Assembly (NCBI RefSeq): GCF_003610555.1
Contig: NZ_RAPQ01000009.1
Location: 124,001-188,000, forward strand
DNA length: 64,000 nt
From: Marinifilum flexuosum
GTDB lineage: Bacteria; Bacteroidota; Bacteroidia; Bacteroidales; Marinifilaceae
Reading direction: 5' to 3'
The notes under the pieces were generated by a model, which was given only the letters and a program-made list of their open reading frames with translations, did no database searches and was not told the DNA's origin. The position numbers were made by a program, and so were the translations under genes. Numbering within the stretch: position 1 is the stretch's first letter; every line of letters starts with the position of its first letter. Positions 17,706-26,460 of the stretch are shown one piece after another.

Positions 17706-19676
17706 CTATTCGACCAAATGATTACAGGGAAACTCTAATTCAAAAGTGGTTCCCTGTCCTTCATGGCTTTCCACTTTAATCTTGCCTTTGTGAATCTGAA
17801 CCAGCTCTTGAACTACACTCAGACCTAGTCCTGTCCCTCTTTCTCCGCGCAATCCTGCTTTACTTTGCGTAAAGCTCTTCTCTTTAAACAACTTGTTAAT
17901 TAACGATTCAGACATTCCTATTCCTGAATCTTTTACCTTAATATGAATCGCAGAAAAATTCTTGAAAGCGCTTAAAAATATAGTACCATTGCTTTCTGTA
18001 TATTTCAATGCATTTGAAATGAGATTCATCAGTACAATCCTTACAATATTTGGATCAATAAAAACCTCATCTATTTCATTTTCTATTTTAAAATCAATTT
18101 GATTTTTATTCAAATCCGTAGTGTAAAACTCTTTCAATTCGTTAATAATTTCATCAAACTTTACATCTTCTGGTTGAAAATGAATTTTTCCAGACTGCGA
18201 CATGGACCAATGCAACAAACTTGTTAGTAGCTTCAAGCCTTCAACAGCCGACTGGTTAATAAACCTTGCATATTTTCTGGACTTATCGCAATCTTTACGC
18301 TCTATCTCAGTGATCAGAAGCTCACTAAAACCGATTAATGAATTAAATGGATTTCTTAAGTCATGAGAGATCACCGAAAACAATTTGTCTTTGGTTTGGT
18401 TCATCTCTTCAAGTTTCTTATTCATCCTTTGGTTAGTCCTAAATCGCCAAATTAAAATAGCAATAACCACTATCATGAAGAAAATGACCATGACCAAATT
18501 TTGCTCCATCAACTCATTGGTTTTCAACTTCTGCTCTGTAAGAAGCAAATCATTCTGCATATCAAAATTTCGGTCCATTTCATTCATAATCTCGAACTGT
18601 TGAACCGATAGTACAGAATCATATTGCACATTAAATTTTTCAAAACTCAAAGTCGCATACTTATAATCTCCTAAAATTTTATAGAAATCAATATACGAAT
18701 GCGATGCCTCAATAATTTTTGCATTGATACCAAGTTTTAAGGCAATTTTCATTGCAAGCTCCAGTGATTTTTCACCTTCAACCCTCTTCTTTTTTTGGGC
18801 ATAAACCAGAGCCATCCCTATATAATTATCTACAACGCCAAAGTCATGATCCTGCTTAAGGTTTAAGTCCAATGCATTTTGATAATATTCAAAAGCCTTA
18901 TCAAACTGGCCCCTTTGATAGTAAATATTTGCCATCCCATTCAAACAAAAAGCAGCATATCTCACTCTTTCCACTCCAACACTCATGGCATAGGATCTCT
19001 GATAATATTTCATTGCAGAATCCTTGTCCCCCTTTACCTCATAAGTACGAGCAATTTCCCTGTAAATCGCACCAATACCAACTTCATTTCCCAATTTCCT
19101 CCATATTTCTATTGCCTTATGAAAATATTGCAAGGCAAGATCAAATTGCTCCTGCTCCCGATACACCAAACCGATATTAACATACGAATAAGATCTTCCT
19201 GATGGATGACTTAACTTTTCAAACATATTAACGGCATATTCCGAGTATCTCATGGAAAGAGGTAAGTTGCCCGTTATCAAATACAAATCCCCTAAATTGT
19301 TATAGGAATAAGCTATTTGCACAGAATCTTTCTGAATCAAACTATGTCTCAGAGAGTTATGTAAATTAGGAATCGATTCCTTGGTCCGGTAAAGGTAATG
19401 AAGCTCTATCACTCCAATAAAGCCATACACCTTAGGCAATGCTTCCTTAATATCATATTGAATAGAAAGTTCTAAAGCGCGTTTTCCCAAAACCAATGCG
19501 GAATCGGAATCACTTACTCTTAGCCGCCAACATTCATCAGCCAAGCGTTGTATTTCTTCCACAACACTCTTTTCTGTGAACAATTGATCCACAGTTTTAC
19601 CATCCGACTGACTAAAACAGATCAGGATGGTTGAGAAGAATAACACGCACGCAACAATCAGTCGTTTATACAGCAT
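17706..19676 (-). CDS. TPR-containing membrane sensor histidine kinase
   Basis: The 656-residue protein has a signal peptide (1-22) and a periplasmic TPR array from about 85 to 340 (for example VVDNYIGMALVYAQK and AAFCLNGMANIYYQRGQFDKA). A coiled linker leads to one membrane helix (394-411) and a HisKA domain with His438 in FSVISHDLRNPFN. The HATPase domain shows NLISNALKYT, DSGIGMSE and GTGLGLSVVQEL. This is a common Bacteroidota architecture, in which the TPRs presumably bind a periplasmic protein or peptide. No cognate response regulator is adjacent. Confidence 0.93.
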   Translation of the reverse strand: MLYKRLIVACVLFFSTILICFSQSDGKTVDQLFTEKSVVEEIQRLADECWRLRVSDSDSALVLGKRALELSIQYDIKEALPKVYGFIGVIELHYLYRTKESIPNLHNSLRHSLIQKDSVQIAYSYNNLGDLYLITGNLPLSMRYSEYAVNMFEKLSHPSGRSYSYVNIGLVYREQEQFDLALQYFHKAIEIWRKLGNEVGIGAIYREIARTYEVKGDKDSAMKYYQRSYAMSVGVERVRYAAFCLNGMANIYYQRGQFDKAFEYYQNALDLNLKQDHDFGVVDNYIGMALVYAQKKKRVEGEKSLELAMKIALKLGINAKIIEASHSYIDFYKILGDYKYATLSFEKFNVQYDSVLSVQQFEIMNEMDRNFDMQNDLLLTEQKLKTNELMEQNLVMVIFFMIVVIAILIWRFRTNQRMNKKLEEMNQTKDKLFSVISHDLRNPFNSLIGFSELLITEIERKDCDKSRKYARFINQSAVEGLKLLTSLLHWSMSQSGKIHFQPEDVKFDEIINELKEFYTTDLNKNQIDFKIENEIDEVFIDPNIVRIVLMNLISNALKYTESNGTIFLSAFKNFSAIHIKVKDSGIGMSESLINKLFKEKSFTQSKAGLRGERGTGLGLSVVQELVQIHKGKIKVESHEGQGTTFELEFPCNHLVE

Positions 19677-19733
19677 ATGGCATAACGATTAAGAATTTCA
19701 TTTGAGTCAGATCAAAATGAATGATACCCAATA

Positions 19734-19766
19734 CAAAATTAGAATTTGAATTTAATTTTTATTCAA
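19734..19766 (-). promoter_or_regulatory. Promoter of the TPR kinase gene
   Basis: On the minus strand TTG (19764-19766), a 22-base spacer and TAATTTTG (19734-19741) fit the Bacteroidota -33/-7 pattern, with the -7 box 58 bases before the start codon. Confidence 0.45.
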
Positions 19767-19794
19767 GCTTTGATGTATCGCACTCAATATTTTA

Positions 19795-20010
19795 CTAAAG
19801 GAAAAATTTGTACCCTATAATCAAAAGTACAATGAACACTGCCGCCAGCAAAGAATACTTACTGGCAAAATTAATAGTATATCCTAACATTGGATCATAC
19901 TTGGGAACAAACAATCTGGGATCCTTTCGGTTACAATAAAATGGACCATGCCAATTTCCCAGATCTTTATGCATTTCATCCAATATGTGCTGATCCAGTT
20001 TCTGTTTCAT
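19795..20010 (-). CDS. Small membrane protein with DUF5808-like motif
   Basis: The 71-residue protein has a soluble N-terminal part with WHGPFYCNRKDPRLFVPK and then LGYTINFASKYSLL, matching my memory of DUF5808 (a pattern like 'NPKDPRxFVPK...GWTLNF'). One C-terminal membrane helix (about 52-70) follows. Function is unknown. It precedes the TPR kinase in the same direction but is separated by about 120 bases that contain the kinase promoter. Confidence 0.6.
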   Translation of the reverse strand: MKQKLDQHILDEMHKDLGNWHGPFYCNRKDPRLFVPKYDPMLGYTINFASKYSLLAAVFIVLLIIGYKFFL

Positions 20011-20090
20011 AGGAGTTTTAGTTTATTTAGATAGGTATAATCAAAATTAATAATAATTATACAATTGCTAGCATAATTACGGCTAAAAAA

Positions 20091-20127
20091 GAAATGGCAA
20101 TGATACACCAGGAATCATTGCCATTTC
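20091..20127 (-). terminator. Intrinsic terminator of the TonB receptor operon
   Basis: GAAATGGCAATGAT and its exact complement form a 14-bp stem around a 9-base loop. On the minus strand the hairpin runs into TTTTTT. It lies about 20 bases beyond the receptor stop. Confidence 0.9.
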
Positions 20128-20145
20128 TCTTATAAATTTCTGCTC

Positions 20146-22473
20146 TTACCAGCTTTTCAGTCTTACTCCAATATAAAATGTTCTTGGCGATCCTGGCCCA
20201 TAAACATAGTTGCTATCACGATTCTTTCCACTGTCAAAATCATCCTGATAAGCATTGGTAATATTTTTAATTCCCCCGAATAGCTCCAAACCGGAATCTA
20301 CCTGCTTCAATTTAAAGGTATACGATAGCTTAAGGTTCAACTCGGTAAATGAATCTGATTTTTTATACTCATCAATGGATTGTTCTGGTGCTCCTCCAAA
20401 ATGAGCCAATAGCATAGGTCCTGTGTAAACGCTGCTAAGTGTAGCATTGAATTTTGAAGATGGCGTAAACGACAAGCTCGCATATCCATACTTTTCCGGA
20501 GTTCTCAAAAACTCACGCTTGGCTTCCAAACCATCTATGTTCTCTACCGCCTCATCGAACTTGCTCGACTGCAAGGTAAAACCAGCTTCGAATTGCGCTT
20601 TTCTATTGTAATTAGCTCTTAACTCCAAAGTGACTCCTTGTACTTTTGCACCCGATCCATTTCTCTTTTCGAATCTATCGCCAAATTCATCAGCTTCCAA
20701 TGGTTCCAAATAAAAAGCATCATCCAACTTGGTATAGAATCCTTCCAAGGTAAATCCTGCAATCCACTTTTCTGTTGCCTTGTCGTAATTGATCGATCCA
20801 CTCAAAGAGTTCGATCTCTCTTCTTTCAAACCATCAGCCAAAATAATTCTGGAAATTCCTCCTCCTGCGAATGCAATATGCATATCAGAATCGAAAGCCT
20901 GAGGAGCTCTAAAGCCAGTACCCCATGTCAATCGCAATTGTGTATTGGTTTTGTACTTGTACAGCAATGACAAACGTGGACTTAAAATGGCTTTATCAAC
21001 TAAATTGTGCTTATCTACACGCAAACCAGCAAGGAAATTTAAATTTTTACGTACTTCCCAATCCGACTGGAAAAACCCACCAAAGTTCTTTGTGGTCTGA
21101 TCTGTGCCATAACTGTAGCGAGGAATCGAGTCCAACACATCATCATACACATACTCTGTTCCAACAGTCAATACATTTTTGCCACCTAAGAAATCATTCA
21201 ACCTATGATTCAATTGAGTTCCAAACTGTAAGGTCGTATTCTCTGTATCCCCATAAGGAGGATTACTCAAATGCAAATCAATTTCGTCCTGATCATCAGG
21301 ATATATACCGGTATAATGATCTCTTTCAGTATACTGGCCTGCCGCATAAGCAATAAAGGACGAATTGTCTTCATTAAAATTTATTTGATAATCTAAACCA
21401 GCCATCAATACATCGTGCGTTCTTTCTTCTGATTGTTTTGCCAAATGAGCTGCTCTATCAACAATTTCACCTCCATATCGATACTCATGCAAGCTGGTAA
21501 AGCTCAATTCCAACTTCTGATTCTCGCTAGGCTTATAAAACAGGTTGGCACCAAATGAATTGTTTTTTAATTCAGGCAGTTCAGAATAATTATCACCATT
21601 GGCATCAAAAGCACTACGCGTTCTACGATTCACATAAATAGACGCACCTGCATTTCTTTTCTGATTCAGCATGCTGATGTTTCCATTCATAATCACATCC
21701 GATTCTTTTCCATCAATAAACTGGGTAGTCACACCAAAATCGTAACTTGGCTGACTTGGAATCTTGGTAATCACGTTCACGGTTCCACCAATGGCACTCG
21801 AGCCATACAGTGCTGAACCACCACCACGAACTACCTCTATTCTTTCTACCATATTGGCAGGAATCTGCTCCATTCCATACAAGCCTGTTAATGGACTAAA
21901 AATAGGACGACCATTAATCAAGATTTGTGAGTATCCACCACCCAGACCATTCATTCTAAGCTGTGTATAATTACAAGTCTGGCAATCGGTTTCCACTCGC
22001 AATCCTGGCTGAAAACGCAATCCCTCAGAGATATTACAAGCCTGTACCTGATCCAAGGCCTTACTCTCCAAAACATTCACAATTACCGGCGATTCGGTCT
22101 TTCTCTTGAATGTTTTTGTACCGGTAACCACCACATCATCAAGCGACATTACCTGCTCCTTCAATACAAAATTTACTTCAATGGTTTTGCCACTTTCTAC
22201 TTTTATCTTTTGCCTGGCAATTTCATAACCCATCGATTTGGCTACAAGGGTATGTTCCCCTACCGGCAAATTCACCAATAAATAGTGTCCCGTATGATCG
22301 GTAGTGATTCCTAAGGTAGTACCCTCCAAATAAATACTTACAAAAGGAATGTGTTCACCACTCTGCTCCGATTTTACATCTCCAAAAACATTCGCATCCG
22401 TTTTCTGCGCCCAAAGAGCTTCGCTAATCCCCAACAAACAGAGAATTACAAATAAGTGTCTTATCATTTTCAT
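20146..22473 (-). CDS. TonB-dependent outer-membrane receptor, probably metal or metal-complex uptake
   Basis: The 775-residue protein has a signal peptide (1-22), a CarboxypepD_reg-like beta-sandwich (about 25-112), a plug domain (about 130-240, with NGRPIFSPLTGLYGMEQIP and VVRGGGSALYGSSAIGGTVN), and a 22-strand-type barrel ending in ...YIGVRLKSW. A Cys pair (CQTC) sits in the plug before the ligand loop. Receptors of this sub-type transport iron complexes, haem or cobalamin-like ligands. The gene lies 50 bases downstream of a DtxR-family regulator in the same direction, so metal-dependent regulation is the best hypothesis. No inner-membrane transporter genes follow. Confidence 0.93.
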   Translation of the reverse strand: MKMIRHLFVILCLLGISEALWAQKTDANVFGDVKSEQSGEHIPFVSIYLEGTTLGITTDHTGHYLLVNLPVGEHTLVAKSMGYEIARQKIKVESGKTIEVNFVLKEQVMSLDDVVVTGTKTFKRKTESPVIVNVLESKALDQVQACNISEGLRFQPGLRVETDCQTCNYTQLRMNGLGGGYSQILINGRPIFSPLTGLYGMEQIPANMVERIEVVRGGGSALYGSSAIGGTVNVITKIPSQPSYDFGVTTQFIDGKESDVIMNGNISMLNQKRNAGASIYVNRRTRSAFDANGDNYSELPELKNNSFGANLFYKPSENQKLELSFTSLHEYRYGGEIVDRAAHLAKQSEERTHDVLMAGLDYQINFNEDNSSFIAYAAGQYTERDHYTGIYPDDQDEIDLHLSNPPYGDTENTTLQFGTQLNHRLNDFLGGKNVLTVGTEYVYDDVLDSIPRYSYGTDQTTKNFGGFFQSDWEVRKNLNFLAGLRVDKHNLVDKAILSPRLSLLYKYKTNTQLRLTWGTGFRAPQAFDSDMHIAFAGGGISRIILADGLKEERSNSLSGSINYDKATEKWIAGFTLEGFYTKLDDAFYLEPLEADEFGDRFEKRNGSGAKVQGVTLELRANYNRKAQFEAGFTLQSSKFDEAVENIDGLEAKREFLRTPEKYGYASLSFTPSSKFNATLSSVYTGPMLLAHFGGAPEQSIDEYKKSDSFTELNLKLSYTFKLKQVDSGLELFGGIKNITNAYQDDFDSGKNRDSNYVYGPGSPRTFYIGVRLKSW

Positions 22474-22523
22474 ATACTATTATTTTCTTTGTTATTCATT
22501 ATTTCCTGATCACTGTTTACTGT

Positions 22524-23189
22524 TCATTGATCACTGATCCTTGTCACATATATATTGTTCGAAAATTCTTTCGGAATGACAATTTGTCTTCCAAGAATTG
22601 AAATTTCAGTCAATTGATTTTTGCTATACTGTTTTGCCACTTTTATTTCATTGTCAATTTCAATCTTGTTATCACAACAGAAATTGTAAAATTCTTCATC
22701 ATTGCTCACCAACCTAATGATTCTATACTCCTGTCCTTCCTCTGCCTTAAAAAGCACTTTGCTATCTTTTTCAAAATCAACAAAGCCATATACATTGGGA
22801 ATGGGATCTCCATGAGGATCAAAACTTGGTTTCTCCAAATAATTCCATAAAATCTCGGACATTCTATCCGATGTAGCATGCTCTAACAATTCAGCTTCGT
22901 TATGTATCTCTAACAAACTCATGTCAAAAGTTCGATACAGAAATGTCTCCCACAAACGATGCTTTCGAATAACCTGAAGTGCCAACCTTTCTCCTTTTGG
23001 TGTTAATTGTAAAGCCTGGTACTTTCGATATTCAAGCAAATCCTTCTCCGATAACTTACGAGCCATGTCGGTAGCAGCAGCATTACTGATGCCCAAAGCC
23101 TTTGCTATAGAGCCAGGTTTGGTATCCCTTGCCTCTAACTTCTGAAAGCAGTAAATGGTTTTTAAAAAATTCTCTGTTGATGCCGACAT
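22524..23189 (-). CDS. DtxR/MntR-family metal-dependent transcriptional regulator
   Basis: The 221-residue protein has an N-terminal winged HTH (about 1-60; STENFLKTIYCFQK, GSIAKALGISNAAATDMARKL). The metal-binding and dimerisation domain (65-140) shows LAL..IRKHRLWETFL, EIHNEAELLEHATSDRM and HGDPIPN, the ligand-bearing pattern of DtxR/IdeR/MntR. A C-terminal SH3/FeoA-like part (150-221) follows. With bound Fe(II) or Mn(II) such proteins repress uptake genes. It is the first gene of an operon with the TonB receptor. A 7-4-7 palindrome at 23201-23218 overlaps the expected transcription start and fits autorepression. Confidence 0.93.
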   Translation of the reverse strand: MSASTENFLKTIYCFQKLEARDTKPGSIAKALGISNAAATDMARKLSEKDLLEYRKYQALQLTPKGERLALQVIRKHRLWETFLYRTFDMSLLEIHNEAELLEHATSDRMSEILWNYLEKPSFDPHGDPIPNVYGFVDFEKDSKVLFKAEEGQEYRIIRLVSNDEEFYNFCCDNKIEIDNEIKVAKQYSKNQLTEISILGRQIVIPKEFSNNIYVTRISDQ

Positions 23190-23200
23190 TTAAATAAAAG

Positions 23201-23218
23201 ATTTAAGCATACTTAAAT
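23201..23218. promoter_or_regulatory. Palindromic operator at the DtxR-family promoter
   Basis: ATTTAAG-CATA-CTTAAAT is a perfect 7-bp inverted repeat with a 4-base centre, 12 bases upstream of the regulator's start codon and just downstream of its -7 box (23226-23233). The size and position fit a DtxR/MntR dimer site used for autoregulation. Confidence 0.65.
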
Positions 23219-23225
23219 ATTAATT

Positions 23226-23233
23226 CAAATATA
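23226..23233 (-). promoter_or_regulatory. -7 box of the DtxR-TonB operon
   Basis: The minus strand reads TATATTTG, an exact TAnnTTTG match. A -33 TTG is not evident. Transcription would start around 23219, at the edge of the palindromic operator. Confidence 0.5.
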
Positions 23234-23424
23234 TTAAAAAACCTTTTATTTAGACTAATTCTACTTTAAGTTTTTTATAAAAAATACGCCAACATTACAT
23301 TTAACACTTTGCTATTAATCGAAATTTACCTTCCTTTGCATCCCCCTTTTTTAAAAAAATAATTCGAGAGAATTGTTAAACAGAAGTCATCTTAATCAAA
23401 CAATGCTTTATTAAAACCATGTAT

Positions 23425-23442
23425 TTGTACGTGTTTGTACAA
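23425..23442. promoter_or_regulatory. Inverted repeat upstream of the FnIII lipoprotein
   Basis: TTGTAC-GTGTTT-GTACAA is a perfect 6-bp inverted repeat about 42 bases before the start codon, in promoter position. It could be an operator; no regulator is identified. Confidence 0.35.
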
Positions 23443-23483
23443 GTTGACTTGTCCTGTATACTATAGAATAAAAAAATTGAATT

Positions 23484-26363
23484 ATGCGAGTAAAATTGAT
23501 GTTTTCATGGCTAATGGTAATGGCCTTGATTTTGGTTTTAAGTTGTAGTAAGGATGAGACAAATCCTGAAGTAGAAATCAAATTAAATCCATCGAACTTT
23601 AATATCTCAGTAAAGGATCTTACCTACAATTCTGCTGAAATTCAGTGGACAGCTTCGTTAATTGCAGATGAATCAAAAATTGTGTACGATGTTTACCTAA
23701 ATGATGAGCTGAAAGCTAAGGATTTGGAGAATTTAAGCTATCAATTTGAAGAATTGGAAGCGGTAACTACTTACGATATAGAGGTAATTGCAAAAAGTAC
23801 TTATGAAACTCAAGTTGTTGTTTCGTATGCTTTAACGACAAAGGATACCCCAAATCCAGGAGCAATAGCAATGAAAATAGATGAATTATCTACCGATCAA
23901 ATAAAAGTATCATGGGTTAACTCTGATCCAACTCAAAATTTGTCTTATGCAATCTACCTGGACGATGTCTTAAGAGCCGAAAATTTAACTGTGTCGACTT
24001 TTACCTTTTCCGAGTTGGAAGGAAACAAGTTGTATCATATTAAGCTGATTGGAAGAAATGAGTTTAATAAAACAGTTGAAAGTAAACTTGATATTACTAC
24101 AAATGACTATGCAGAGCCCAGTGATTTTACCCTTTCAGTAGAAAGTGTGACAGGTAATGGAGCAAAAATAGTCTGGGGATCTTCGGAATCTGAAAAGTTG
24201 ACTTACCGAGTTCTCTTGAATACAGTTGAACATGCTAAAGGCATTGAGGTTTTGGAATATGAATTCACATCTTTGACTTACAATACGCAATATACTGCAA
24301 CAGTTGAGGCTACAAATGAGCATGGCAAAACCAAAAGTAAACAAATTGAATTTACAACTTTAGAAGCTGGAGTACCTGCTGATTTTATGATCTTTATTGA
24401 AAATATCAGTCAGGAATCGGCACTTATTCGTTGGGAAACAACAGGTGATAAAGAGGAGGTGATTAGTTATAAAGTATTCGTCAATGGATTTTTTAAAGGC
24501 GAAGCTTTTAACGTCAATCAGATTTTATTAGAAAGATTGGAAGCAGGAAAACTTCACCAACTTAAAATAGAAGCCAAAAATGCCTACAATAAAACATTGG
24601 AAAAGACCTCCGAGTTCTCGACTCTTGAAGCAGTCAGCTTGTCTGATTTTACTATCAGTTCGCAAGATATAGAACAGACTTCGGCACTTTTGAGCTGGAC
24701 CGAATGTGTGGCCAGCGATGGCAGTAAGGTGACCTATGATGTATATTATGGAAGCGGATCCATCGCCAAAAGAGGATTGGAGGAAAGGCAGTACAAGGCC
24801 ACAGGACTTCGTGCTGGTCAGGAGTATACCTACAAGATTGAAGCCCGTAGTGAGAAAGTATTATTGCCACGTACTCAAACCATATCATTTACGACCAAGG
24901 CATATGAAGTACCTGGTGAGTTTGAATTAAAGGTTCAGGATATTACAGAAACCCAGGCAAAAGTAAGCTGGACAAATTCAGAATTGCCATCAGGAGGTGC
25001 AATTACCTATGAGGCTTATTTGAATGACATAGCTTATACATACAACGCAAGTGGAAATGCTTTTATTTTTAAGAATTTAAAAGCCGAGACCAATTACACA
25101 GCCAGAATTGTAGCTAAATCTCAAAACAATACAACACATGAACAGACGATTCGTTTTACAACAAAAGCGGAAGCAGTTCCAGAAGTACAACTTAGTGTAG
25201 CAAATGTTGGAATTCGATCCTTTGAATTAAACTGGAAGCTAACGGAAAGTCCATCTTACGACAGCTATGAACTTTTTCTGGATGGCAAGTCAATAAAGGC
25301 GGGGTATTTTCTAACTTATACCTTCAGCGATCTGCAATCGAACACCAGCTATAAGCTAAAAGTTCTTGGCAAACGTGCGGGCAAAACCTATCAGAAAGAA
25401 ATCGAAGTAAAAACTTTAGCCTATCCTGAAGCCTTGGATTTCGATTTGGTAATTAACCCGAAATCCTACAATCAGGTTGAGATCAATTTAAATGATTTTC
25501 AAGATAAGAATAGAGATCGATTTGAGGATTTCAGTGAAATGACCTACGAAGCCTATTGGAATGGTGCCAAAGAATCATGGGGAGAGGGGATAACATCTAA
25601 AATTGTAAGGAATTTGGAGGAACAAACGCATTACAATTTTCAACTAATTATAAAATATGCTGATGGAAGCATTGCCCTGGAAAAAAGAGCTGATTTTACA
25701 ACACCCGAAAATCAGGCTCCTGTTTGGAATAGCGATTTGAAAATAAAGCAAACAGGCTTCAGTTTCTTAGAATTGGAGAATAATTTTGCTACTGATGCTG
25801 AAAATTCGGATTTGGTTTATACCTACTACGTGAATGGAACTCCTCTTCAGATGAATATTAATTATGGTGGAAACACTAGAGGTACTGGTCAGATTGAGAG
25901 TGGTGTAAATACAAATGATAATGAAATTTTATTGACACACCTGGAGTCGGATACAGACTACAGCTTTTATATTGAAGCAAAGGATCCTAAAGGAAAAGTA
26001 GGCCGCAGCAATACCATCCAGTTTAAAACTGCTGTTGATGCCAAGGAGGTTTTTAACATCATGGCAGCTATCGAAACAAATGTGAAACAGGTTGGTCCGC
26101 GTTGGTCAAAAATGGGAAAGGTTTCTTCGATGAAAGAAATCCGTATATTTTGGAATATTGACGGGGTTAAGATGGAGCGAGGACAGTACATCGATCCTTC
26201 AAAAGTGATTGAACTTGGTGGTGATCATTCTTTGGTTTTAGATTACAGTCCTTTCTTAAAAGAGAATCCAGATGTCAGTTTAAGCTTCACCGTTTTAATA
26301 AAATGGATTGACAACGAAGCTCTTGAGGAATCGGAATCAACTCTGATTGTGATACAAGAATAA
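23484..26363 (+). CDS. Fibronectin type III repeat surface lipoprotein
   Basis: The 959-residue protein has a lipoprotein signal peptide with Cys21 in LVLSC, followed by SKDE-type residues. From about 35 to 840 it carries a series of roughly 90-residue fibronectin type III domains. Each has a S-A-x-I-x-W early strand and a Y-x-x-x-I-x-A-x-N late strand, ending in F-x-T-x. I count eight or nine. The final 100 residues are a different domain of unknown type. It is probably attached to the outer membrane and exposed. Around 24650-24900 one repeat is visibly less AT-rich than the others, which suggests exchange between repeats or recent acquisition. It is transcribed alone. Confidence 0.88.
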   Translation: MRVKLMFSWLMVMALILVLSCSKDETNPEVEIKLNPSNFNISVKDLTYNSAEIQWTASLIADESKIVYDVYLNDELKAKDLENLSYQFEELEAVTTYDIEVIAKSTYETQVVVSYALTTKDTPNPGAIAMKIDELSTDQIKVSWVNSDPTQNLSYAIYLDDVLRAENLTVSTFTFSELEGNKLYHIKLIGRNEFNKTVESKLDITTNDYAEPSDFTLSVESVTGNGAKIVWGSSESEKLTYRVLLNTVEHAKGIEVLEYEFTSLTYNTQYTATVEATNEHGKTKSKQIEFTTLEAGVPADFMIFIENISQESALIRWETTGDKEEVISYKVFVNGFFKGEAFNVNQILLERLEAGKLHQLKIEAKNAYNKTLEKTSEFSTLEAVSLSDFTISSQDIEQTSALLSWTECVASDGSKVTYDVYYGSGSIAKRGLEERQYKATGLRAGQEYTYKIEARSEKVLLPRTQTISFTTKAYEVPGEFELKVQDITETQAKVSWTNSELPSGGAITYEAYLNDIAYTYNASGNAFIFKNLKAETNYTARIVAKSQNNTTHEQTIRFTTKAEAVPEVQLSVANVGIRSFELNWKLTESPSYDSYELFLDGKSIKAGYFLTYTFSDLQSNTSYKLKVLGKRAGKTYQKEIEVKTLAYPEALDFDLVINPKSYNQVEINLNDFQDKNRDRFEDFSEMTYEAYWNGAKESWGEGITSKIVRNLEEQTHYNFQLIIKYADGSIALEKRADFTTPENQAPVWNSDLKIKQTGFSFLELENNFATDAENSDLVYTYYVNGTPLQMNINYGGNTRGTGQIESGVNTNDNEILLTHLESDTDYSFYIEAKDPKGKVGRSNTIQFKTAVDAKEVFNIMAAIETNVKQVGPRWSKMGKVSSMKEIRIFWNIDGVKMERGQYIDPSKVIELGGDHSLVLDYSPFLKENPDVSLSFTVLIKWIDNEALEESESTLIVIQE

Positions 26364-26383
26364 AATATTGTACTTTCAACTAT

Positions 26384-26420
26384 AAAAAATCCCGGTCTTT
26401 AATTAGATCGGGATTTTTTA
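26384..26420. terminator. Terminator between the FnIII lipoprotein and channel genes
   Basis: AAAAATCCCG...CGGGATTTTT pairs with inner TCT/AGA around a short loop and has A and T tracts on both sides. It serves the lipoprotein and possibly the convergent channel gene. Confidence 0.82.
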
Positions 26421-26460
26421 AGATGATCAAGTATTTCCTTACCTGAGTGACCAAAATTAA

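Noticed and set aside
20925-21356. 143-codon plus-strand frame inside the TonB receptor gene.
   Set aside because: Antisense to a well-supported receptor domain; no start context or homology is apparent.
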